Shown: positions 57,669 through 64,000 of the stretch, piece by piece
Numbering within the stretch: position 1 is the first letter of the stretch
Layout of the letters: each line of letters starts with the position of its first letter
Source of the DNA: Pseudoclavibacter sp. AY1F1
GTDB taxonomy: Bacteria; Actinomycetota; Actinomycetes; Actinomycetales; Microbacteriaceae
Reading direction: 5' to 3'
DNA length: 64,000 nucleotides
Assembly: GCF_002931075.1 (NCBI RefSeq)
Contig: NZ_PSTQ01000012.1
Coordinates: forward strand, 1 to 64,000
The notes under the pieces: model-generated
Databases searched by the model: none
Told to the model about the DNA's origin: nothing
What the model saw: the letters and a program-made list of their open reading frames with translations, nothing else
Position numbers and translations under genes: made by a program

Positions 57669-57753
57669 GCGCGCGTTGAAGAACCGGTGCGCACTGGTCA
57701 TCGACGATGTGACGAAACCCACTGGTTCCGGGATTTTCTTCTTCGACGCGCAC
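57669..57753. terminator. 85-nt imperfect palindrome after the heptose operon
   Basis: The left arm GCGCGCGTTGAAGAA (57669-57683) pairs with TTCTTCGACGCGCAC (57739-57753) with two mismatches; inside, GAACCGGTG answers CACTGGTTC with one. It begins four bases after the SDR stop, so it is probably the operon terminator. Base composition changes just beyond it. Confidence 0.55.
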
Positions 57754-57987
57754 GCTTTGGACGCAAACGAGAGAGAAGCTTGTGCGGCATATGCCGCTAA
57801 GGCCGGCCGGTCAGCTTGCTGAGGAGTGCGCTCTTTCCAGTCCCGGTGCATCCTGCGCCATTCCGGTGTCATAGGGAACACACTCCGGCATCGAAGAAAC
57901 GTGCGCCGTACCCGTATGCTCTCCGAGGCGCGTTCGGGTAGTTCCGGAGTTAGACCCATGACGCGGAACGCGATTCAGGTTGCAGGC
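57754..57987. other. non-coding stretch between heptose operon and GntR gene
   Basis: No reading frame here is supported by a ribosome site or family pattern. It appears richer in A and T than the flanking operon. It may be the join of two separately acquired segments. Confidence 0.4.
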
Positions 57988-58737
57988 CTAAGTCAAACTC
58001 CGGCGTATCAGGAAGTGCTCGGGATGGTAGGCGTGGTTGGCGATTTCGACAACGCTTCCGTTGGTGGCGTGCATGGTGCGTTCCAGGGTGAGTACCCAGT
58101 GCCCTGGAGGTATCCCAAGGGCAGCCGCCTCATCATTCGTGGACGCGCGAACGCGGCACTCTTCAGTGCCTGAGACTGGCCGGAGGAGGGAGAACTCGAG
58201 CGCGCGATGCACGCCGTGTTGGGCGACAAGATCTAGGTCGATAGAGGCGTCGATGGGCAGGTAGCTACGCATGAGCGCGACCGTGAGATTGCCGGCGCGA
58301 AGCTGAGTAGTGATCAGCAGCGTCTCCCGAGATTCTCCATCACCGAGCACTGTTGCGATGTCATCGGCGACGGGGAGCCGCTCGGCGCGGCTAATCCTTG
58401 AGATGGGTGTCGTGAGCGTGCAATGCAGCTCGTCGCGTGCGCCGTGTTTTTCTCTGGTGAACTGGCTGCCGAGCACTCGCGTGCCAACGCCAGGGACACG
58501 GACCACGAGGCCTTCGTCTACGAGACAAGAGATCGAGCGCTTGATGATGCTCGGGCTTATGTGCAACTGGTTGGAGAGCTCGGCCTCGCTCGGCAAGCGC
58601 GTGTAGGAGGGGAGAATGCCCGCTCGGATTGAAGAAGCGAGGATCTGAGTGAGCTGCGAGTACATGGGTTCGGCTTTACTGGCAGAGAATTCGCGTGCAA
58701 CGGCGGTCTTCAGCGCGTCTGGGACGTAGGTGTTGCG
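57988..58737 (-). CDS. GntR-family regulator (HutC/UTRA-like)
   Basis: 249 aa. The winged HTH has LPSYTRLPSEAELSNQLHIS and KRSISCLVDEGLVVRVPGVG; the C-terminal 150 residues fit a UTRA effector domain (TLTTPISRISRAERL, VALMRSYLPIDASIDLD, LTLERTMHATNGSVVEIANH). It probably controls the neighbouring importer in response to a sugar. The start at GTG 58737 is preferred because GGAG lies about 6 nt upstream; GTG 58779 lies in a hairpin that appears to end the transporter operon. Codon use is less GC-biased than in the heptose operon. Confidence 0.8.
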   Translation of the reverse strand, partial: RNTYVPDALKTAVAREFSASKAEPMYSQLTQILASSIRAGILPSYTRLPSEAELSNQLHISPSIIKRSISCLVDEGLVVRVPGVGTRVLGSQFTREKHGARDELHCTLTTPISRISRAERLPVADDIATVLGDGESRETLLITTQLRAGNLTVALMRSYLPIDASIDLDLVAQHGVHRALEFSLLRPVSGTEECRVRASTNDEAAALGIPPGHWVLTLERTMHATNGSVVEIANHAYHPEHFLIRRSLT

Positions 58738-58778
58738 CACGGCTTTCTCCGTTTCTGGAATGGCAACGACAGGAATCA

Positions 58779-58815
58779 CTGCCTCGAGACTGACATCCCG
58801 TCGGTCTCGAGGCAG
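58779..58815 (-). terminator. 12-bp hairpin after the second sugar-importer operon
   Basis: CTGCCTCGAGAC (58779-58790) and its exact complement (58804-58815), with GAC/GTC pairing inside the loop. It lies 114 nt after the binding-protein stop and just before the GntR gene. Confidence 0.6.
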
Positions 58816-58928
58816 CGTGATTACTCACTGCTGGGGAACTGCAGCGCGCTCCGGGTCATCGATGTCGGAACTCGCGACGCTGTTCCGCAGATCGGGAGGT
58901 TGGGTTTCCAAGTTCGTGCGGCCTTCGG

Positions 58929-60221
58929 TCAGCCGCCCAGCAGGTCTTTGAGTCCCTCCGCCGCGTTCTTCATCGCTTCAGACGCGGAGACGCTGCCTTT
59001 GAGTGCCGCCTCCACCTGCTCGTTGTACAGCTGCTGCGCTGCCGTGGCGCTCGGGAATCCCCAGAGCGGGTTGACGGCTGATGCCGCCGCGATCGTGTCG
59101 TTCCACTGCGTATTGAATTGGTTGTCGGTGAACCATGCTGCGTCCAACGCCTCGTCAGTCGTTGGCGCCTGGCCCGATGCTTCAAACATGCGCTGGAGCC
59201 CGTTGAGATCGGTGCTTAGGTAAGTCAGGAGCTCTCGGGTTGCTTCTCCATCGTCGAACGCGACGAGCGGCTGGCTCCACACCAGGTTCATACCCGCGCC
59301 ACCGGGGGCGGCCGGACGCGCGATCGGCAACATCTTGCTCGCGATCTCCGCGTCGGATGACTGCGGTGGGATAACCCCGTACGCTTGCGGCGCGTCGTCG
59401 TAGATCGCCGCTCGCTTTTGCGCGAACAACGTGCGCGCATCGTCGCGCACCACCCCCGCCTGGATCAGGTCTTCGTCCAGAAGGAGCTTCCAGTAGTCGA
59501 GCGCCGCGATCGATCCTTCATCGCCAAGGGTCACCGCACCGTCGGCAACGATCGGCGAGCCGAACGCCCACATCCACGGCACCATATCCTTGAGCTGCTC
59601 CACACTCGTGCACGGTGCGTACGGCACCAAGGACGAGTCCAGCGCCTTAATCGCTCGGAGTGCTGCCGTGAACTGGTCAATGGTCTGCAACGCTGCGGGA
59701 TCGACGTTCGCCGCCTGCAGCAGCTCCGTGTTCCCGACCATGCCGATCGCGGACTGCGTCCACGGCATGGCGTATCTCGTCCCCTCGTACGAGCCGCTGG
59801 TGAGCACATTCTCCGGGTACAAGGCTGAGTCGATGACGCCGCTCAGATCCTTGAGCAGGCCTGCCGACGCCAGCGTTGAGAGCCACTCCTCGTCGATGTG
59901 CGCAACCCCAGTGACGTTGCCGCTCCTGGCTTTTAGTACTAACTGGTTGAGGTATTGAAGGTACGGGTACGTGTTCTCGGTCACCTCCACACCGGTAGCG
60001 GTGCCGAACGCCGAGAGTGTCTCCCTGAGCGCAGGCGCTGAGCCCTGACCGAAGAGGAACGAAGTCATGGACGTGCTCTTGGCACCGCCACCACTCGACC
60101 CCCCGCCCGAAGGTGTACATCCGGCTAGCGCCAGCACCCCGAGCGCCGCTGCGCTGAGGCCGCCCGCGAGCAGCGCGCGTCGGCTGACGCCGCTGCTGCT
60201 GATTTCGGTAAAACCGTTCAT
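58929..60221 (-). CDS. extracellular solute-binding lipoprotein of the second sugar importer
   Basis: 430 aa. The N-terminus has twin arginines (SRRALLAGG) and a lipobox LALAGC at Cys35, so it may be a Tat-exported lipoprotein. The rest has the MalE-like fold (TATGVEVTENTYPYLQYLNQ, IDEEWLSTLASAGLLKDLSG, RYAMPWTQSAIGMV). It is the last gene of the operon, 34 nt after the permease gene, whereas the other importers here place it first. AAAGGAG lies about 7 nt before the ATG. The ligand is unknown. Confidence 0.92.
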   Translation of the reverse strand: MNGFTEISSSGVSRRALLAGGLSAAALGVLALAGCTPSGGGSSGGGAKSTSMTSFLFGQGSAPALRETLSAFGTATGVEVTENTYPYLQYLNQLVLKARSGNVTGVAHIDEEWLSTLASAGLLKDLSGVIDSALYPENVLTSGSYEGTRYAMPWTQSAIGMVGNTELLQAANVDPAALQTIDQFTAALRAIKALDSSLVPYAPCTSVEQLKDMVPWMWAFGSPIVADGAVTLGDEGSIAALDYWKLLLDEDLIQAGVVRDDARTLFAQKRAAIYDDAPQAYGVIPPQSSDAEIASKMLPIARPAAPGGAGMNLVWSQPLVAFDDGEATRELLTYLSTDLNGLQRMFEASGQAPTTDEALDAAWFTDNQFNTQWNDTIAAASAVNPLWGFPSATAAQQLYNEQVEAALKGSVSASEAMKNAAEGLKDLLGG

Positions 60222-60255
60222 GGGAGCAATCTCCTTTGATTGGGTGAACGAAGGT

Positions 60256-61140
60256 CTACTTGACGGAGCCCGCCATCGCCCCGCTCACAAAGTGCTTCTG
60301 CAACGCGAGGAAAATGATGACGACGGGCAGGGATGTGATGGCGGATGCGGCGAGCATGTCGCCGTAGGAGCTCTGGAACTCGCCCAGGAACGTCAGCGAG
60401 AGCCCGGCCGGAAGCGTCTGGAACTCCGTATCTACGAGGGTCAGTGCGAACGCGAGGTCATTCCAGGCACGGATGAACGCGAACAACCCCACCGCGATAA
60501 GCGGGGTGCGCGTGACGGGCAAGATGATCGTGACCATGATGCGCCACTCGCTCGCGCCATCGATTCGCGCAGCTTCGATGAGCTCATCCGGCACCGCATC
60601 GAACGTGTTCTTCAACATCCAAACAGACAGCGGCAGCGTGAAGGTCGTGTAGGAGAGAATGAGCGCCGCGTAGGTATTGAGCAGGCCCAGCGCGTCGAAC
60701 GACGTATACAGGGTCAGCAGGAGCAACACTTCGGGAACCATCTGCGCGACAAGTAGCAGGTACATGATCGGTGACCGGCCGAGGAAGCGGAACTTCGAGA
60801 AGGAGTAGCCGGCGCTGAACCCGATGATGAGGCTGAAGAGTGCTGTCACGGCCGAGACCACTAACCCGTTCACCATGAAGCGCATGAGTGTCGCGTCAGT
60901 GAGTACGTTCACGAAGTGATCGAGCGTGTAGGCGCGGTCGAGGCTCGGCGGGAACGAGAAGATGTCTTGATCCTCGGTGAGCGCAGTGAAAACCATCCAC
61001 GCGACCGGTCCGAGCGCGAAGATCGCTAGCACGATGACCGTGACCGCTGCAGCGACGGGCTTCTGGTCCCCCCTGCGTTTCGGCTCCGGGACCCTCGACT
61101 GCGTGATCGTCGCCATGGCTCGTGTCGTAGTGACCGTCAT
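60256..61140 (-). CDS. carbohydrate ABC transporter permease (MalG-like)
   Basis: 294 aa with six helices. The EAA loop IEAARIDGASEWRIMVTIIL is that of CUT1 permeases. It overlaps the partner permease by 4 nt (61137-61140). No ATPase gene is present in the visible part of the locus. Confidence 0.93.
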   Translation of the reverse strand: MTVTTTRAMATITQSRVPEPKRRGDQKPVAAAVTVIVLAIFALGPVAWMVFTALTEDQDIFSFPPSLDRAYTLDHFVNVLTDATLMRFMVNGLVVSAVTALFSLIIGFSAGYSFSKFRFLGRSPIMYLLLVAQMVPEVLLLLTLYTSFDALGLLNTYAALILSYTTFTLPLSVWMLKNTFDAVPDELIEAARIDGASEWRIMVTIILPVTRTPLIAVGLFAFIRAWNDLAFALTLVDTEFQTLPAGLSLTFLGEFQSSYGDMLAASAITSLPVVIIFLALQKHFVSGAMAGSVK

Positions 61141-62099
61141 CGGTTCGCCTTCCGATCTTCGCGGGTGGTGTGGACCACGTAGACGGCGACGAGCGCGGCC
61201 ATGATGAGGGTCCAGAGGATACCGATCGCGCCAGCCTCGCCGAGGTCGAATCGAGTGAAAGCTGCCTGGTACAAATCGACCGAGAGGGTGGTCGTAGACC
61301 CGACCGGCCCTCCGCCCGTCATCACGTAGGGGATCTCGAAATGCTGGAGGCCCCAGATCGTTTCCAGGAGCAGCGTGAGCGCGAGCGCCGGCTTGATCTG
61401 CGGCAGGATCACATATGCCTGTTTCTTCCAGCCACTTGCGCCATCGACCGCAGCCGCATCATGCACGTCATCGGGAATGCCTTGCAGCGCCGCGAGGATC
61501 AGAATCGCCATCCATGGGAACGAGTGCCAGACTTTCGCGACGATTACCGCCGCCATCGCGAGCGACGGAGTGTCGAGCCAGTTAATGCCACCCGATCCCC
61601 CGAAGAGCACGACGATCCCGTTCAGGAGTCCATAGTTCGTGTCGAAGATCCACATCCACAGGAATGACACGACGACACCCGGCAAGATCCAGGGCAGCAG
61701 AAAGGCGGTGCGCCAGAACGCGCGACCGCGCAGCTTCGAATTCAGTGCGAGCGCCATCGCGAGGGCGAGGATGAATGCACCGAGCGTGGAAACGACGACG
61801 AACACAGCGGTCTGCGAGGCGACGGCCCAAAAATCAGCGCCGCTCACAAGATCAGCAAGGTTCTCGAGCCCAACGAACGGCCCGCCATCCGCGAGCAGGG
61901 ACCGATCAAAGAACCCGAAGAGCAGCGACTGAATGAACGGGTACCCGATGACCAGGACGAACATGATGACCGCTGGCGTGACGAGCAGGTAAGGGAACAG
62001 TCGGTTCCGCCGATTCGAGCGTCGTTTTTGGCTTGGTCCCGGGTGCCCCGTCACTGTATTTGGTGGCGCCACCCTGTCGGTGAGTGTGGTCATGCTCAT
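61137..62099 (-). CDS. carbohydrate ABC transporter permease (MalF-like)
   Basis: 320 aa with six helices (FPYLLVTPAVIMFVLVIGYP is the first) and the EAA loop HDAAAVDGASGWKKQAYVIL. The start at 62099 shares its A with the stop of the FAD-oxidoreductase gene (TGATG); ATG 62093 is the alternative. It forms one transcription unit with the oxidoreductase upstream and the other importer genes downstream. Confidence 0.92.
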   Translation of the reverse strand: MSMTTLTDRVAPPNTVTGHPGPSQKRRSNRRNRLFPYLLVTPAVIMFVLVIGYPFIQSLLFGFFDRSLLADGGPFVGLENLADLVSGADFWAVASQTAVFVVVSTLGAFILALAMALALNSKLRGRAFWRTAFLLPWILPGVVVSFLWMWIFDTNYGLLNGIVVLFGGSGGINWLDTPSLAMAAVIVAKVWHSFPWMAILILAALQGIPDDVHDAAAVDGASGWKKQAYVILPQIKPALALTLLLETIWGLQHFEIPYVMTGGGPVGSTTTLSVDLYQAAFTRFDLGEAGAIGILWTLIMAALVAVYVVHTTREDRKANR

Positions 62100-64000
62100 C
62101 ACCCCATCGGCGTGCAGAGCGGGGCGGAGTACGCCCGCATCTCGTAGACGGCAGCGGAGGCGTCGCCGTTCGTCGCGGAAACGACGAGTCGCACGCGGTC
62201 GGTGAGCACTGGCTCGTCGAGTGTGTGGACGACTCGCGTCCGGTAGTTGCCGTCGACCTCGATGATCGGGCGCCAGCCTTCGCCTTCCGGCACTTCGATG
62301 GCGTAGGTCTTGGCGCACTGCGGGTCACGGTAGAACGGCGGGTAGGCATGGTATTCGCGCAATAGGTGCCCGGCGAAGGTCACCTGCAGCTGCCGGACTT
62401 CCACGGGCGCATCCCAGGCGAGTTCGATCCACTGCGGGAGCGGACGCCCTGGGTCGGACCGCCAAACGTTCGTGGAACGGTGCGGGCGTGTGGTGCCGGT
62501 GAGCACGTTGCGCGCCTTGTAAGGCGACTGCGGCGGATCGATTTGGAAACTCATCGTGGAGCCCCCGCCAAAACGACGCAGCAAACCAGGGGCTGCTTCG
62601 TACCCAGCCAATTGTCCGGGGAGGATCGTCGAGGCGACCACCCACTCGGCACCCTCGGTCTTCTCGAGATCGAGTCGTACATACCCGTCGCCCACGCTCC
62701 GGTCGTTGAGGCCGACCTGCCATTCAACCCAGTGGGGGCCGCCGGGCGGCACGACGAGGGTCGTAGTTGCGAGTGTCTCATCGAGGATTCGATAGTCCCA
62801 GATGTCTTCGACCTTCGCGAGCGACGCTTCGACTTCCACCGGGCGCCCGGTGGTGTTGCGGAGACAGACGTACACCCTGTCGAGCTGCCCGCGCTCGTCG
62901 AGCGCGATCCACTGCACGGTCCGTTGTTGCAGCTCCCCGTACTGCGGGTAGACGGGATGGTCGCGCCAGTGGTCGAGCCCGCCGAGGTGGTCGACGCTCT
63001 GGGTTCCAATCCCCTGAACGGGCTGGCTGCTGCTGGCGGAGATGGACGCACGCAAGGCCAGGTCCTGCTCGTCGCGGTTGCGGACGTTCGGCAGGAAGCA
63101 GCCGTCGCGAAGCAGCGTCTGCTGGACGTCGGACAGGCGGCTCTCGATGTACCCCGCGAGTTCGGACCCCTGCGACATTGCGGCGACTGTGCCGACGGCC
63201 TGTCCCATGATCGCGGAAGTGCTCATGACTCGGATCGATCCCAGGGCGGCGTGCGTCGCGCTCACGTTGCGCCCGGCGAAGAGCAAGTTTGGCACCTCTG
63301 CGCTCACCATGCTCGCGAGGGGTATCCCGAACGGGCCGACGTTGGTCTTCGCGCCGTAGTCGGACGTGGGGTCGAGATCCCGGGCGTTGAGCGGCTCGCT
63401 CGTCTCCGCGAGGAGTCCGCCGATGGTGTGGAGGTCCACATACCACCCCCCAAACGCGACCTCGTCGTCGAAGACGGTGCGCTCGATGAGATCGTTCTCC
63501 GTCAGCAGTCGCTTGCCCGTGAGGCGCCGGTTCTCCCGCTTGCCTGGCACTTGGCCGACCCAGTCGAGGGCAAGATTCGCTGTCTGCGCCTTCGACTTCG
63601 GGTCTTTATTCTTGAAGAAGTCCCAGATGCCCAGCAGGTGTCGGGTGAGTTCATGACGGATTTTCTCGTTGTCGTGCAGCGTGTCCCACGGCGGGCCGAT
63701 CTCGATCCACCAATATCCGCTCGAGTACCGCTTCGGCACCCTGCCGCCCTTGTAAAAGAAGTCCGGATCGTCGTACGAGACGGCCCAGTCGGGAGCCGTG
63801 AAGGGGGCAGGGGCACCGGTGTCCACGGTCTTGAAATGGAGTGAGCTACCCATGACGCCGTCGCTTGCGTCACCAGGAGCGTGCAGCTCATCGAACTCGG
63901 CCTTACCCTCCGTTCCCGATCGCCACGTACAACCAGCGAGGGCGGCGAGCGTGCCGTCGCCGGTACAGTCGATGAACGTCCGACCGGTGACGGTCAGCAT
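62099..64000 (-). CDS. FAD-dependent oxidoreductase with C-terminal discoidin-like domain (5' end outside window)
   Basis: The last 633 residues are visible; the N-terminal FAD GxGxxG region lies beyond 64000, so the Met at the window edge is not the start. VTGRTFIDCTGDGTLAALAG is the mid-region flavin motif of the PF12831 group, and NLLFAGRNVSATHAALGSIR its later FAD-binding segment. The last 170 residues form a beta-rich region resembling a coagulation-factor 5/8 C-type fold (LPQWIELAWDAPVEVRQLQV). It is coupled by TGATG to a sugar importer, so it probably oxidises the imported glycoside or sugar. The discoidin part may bind carbohydrate. Confidence 0.82.
   Translation of the reverse strand: MLTVTGRTFIDCTGDGTLAALAGCTWRSGTEGKAEFDELHAPGDASDGVMGSSLHFKTVDTGAPAPFTAPDWAVSYDDPDFFYKGGRVPKRYSSGYWWIEIGPPWDTLHDNEKIRHELTRHLLGIWDFFKNKDPKSKAQTANLALDWVGQVPGKRENRRLTGKRLLTENDLIERTVFDDEVAFGGWYVDLHTIGGLLAETSEPLNARDLDPTSDYGAKTNVGPFGIPLASMVSAEVPNLLFAGRNVSATHAALGSIRVMSTSAIMGQAVGTVAAMSQGSELAGYIESRLSDVQQTLLRDGCFLPNVRNRDEQDLALRASISASSSQPVQGIGTQSVDHLGGLDHWRDHPVYPQYGELQQRTVQWIALDERGQLDRVYVCLRNTTGRPVEVEASLAKVEDIWDYRILDETLATTTLVVPPGGPHWVEWQVGLNDRSVGDGYVRLDLEKTEGAEWVVASTILPGQLAGYEAAPGLLRRFGGGSTMSFQIDPPQSPYKARNVLTGTTRPHRSTNVWRSDPGRPLPQWIELAWDAPVEVRQLQVTFAGHLLREYHAYPPFYRDPQCAKTYAIEVPEGEGWRPIIEVDGNYRTRVVHTLDEPVLTDRVRLVVSATNGDASAAVYEMRAYSAPLCTPMG

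Overview
The window is high-GC actinobacterial chromosome, most likely from the family Microbacteriaceae. The evidence is the base composition, the very frequent GGATGC/GCATCC words, -10 boxes of the TAGNNT type, many leaderless starts (TANNNT, 6-7 nt, then ATG or GTG), lipoprotein binding proteins of carbohydrate ABC transporters, and an actinobacterial gene repertoire. No rRNA, tRNA, CRISPR array, transposase or prophage gene was seen.

Layout. 1-3600: a GPP34 (GOLPH3-like) gene and a four-gene ABC export operon (membrane protein, winged-helix regulator, ATPase, permease) behind a double inverted-repeat operator. 3633-7670: exonuclease III, a membrane protein/lipoprotein/metallophosphoesterase operon, and the C-terminal scrap of a dehydrogenase gene. 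7725-13440: a sugar ABC transporter divergent from a Gfo/Idh/MocA oxidoreductase and a LacI regulator, with two LacI-type operators between them. 13464-20480: NUDIX hydrolase, ferritin, XRE-cupin regulator, a second GPP34 protein, and a YhgE/Pip export-type membrane protein with its TetR regulator and a 22-bp palindromic operator. 20704-28227: an arabinoside-utilisation locus (LacI regulator, ABC transporter, GH51 arabinofuranosidase, AldO-type alditol oxidase) with LacI operators. 28676-42632: a nitrogen/amine region made of a glnT-glxBCD-type cluster behind a GlnR-like box, an aldo/keto reductase, an SDR, a Cache-domain protein, a GntR/FCD regulator and a polyamine-type ABC transporter. 42734-49815: mixed genes (membrane protein, low-complexity protein, RNB-domain ribonuclease with a 13-codon leader peptide, small secreted protein, Gfo/Idh oxidoreductase with a lactonase-fold protein, GNAT acetyltransferase). 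49885-57665: a heptose-nucleotide and glycosyltransferase operon. 57988-64000: a GntR regulator and a second sugar ABC transporter coupled to a large FAD-dependent oxidoreductase that runs off the window.

The most interesting locus is 49885-57665. It encodes sedoheptulose-7-phosphate isomerase (GmhA), a bifunctional HldE-type kinase/adenylyltransferase and GmhB phosphatase. These three give the complete route to ADP-D-glycero-beta-D-manno-heptose, a lipopolysaccharide-core pathway that is unexpected in an organism that should lack LPS. Four glycosyltransferases sit with them, and the five junctions between the first six forward genes overlap by 1-4 nt. The window also carries three copies of a 71-72 nt palindromic element with 13-15 bp terminal inverted repeats (20558, 28362, 42662) and several unrelated long intergenic palindromes. 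Many small regulatory sites can be read directly and are listed individually.
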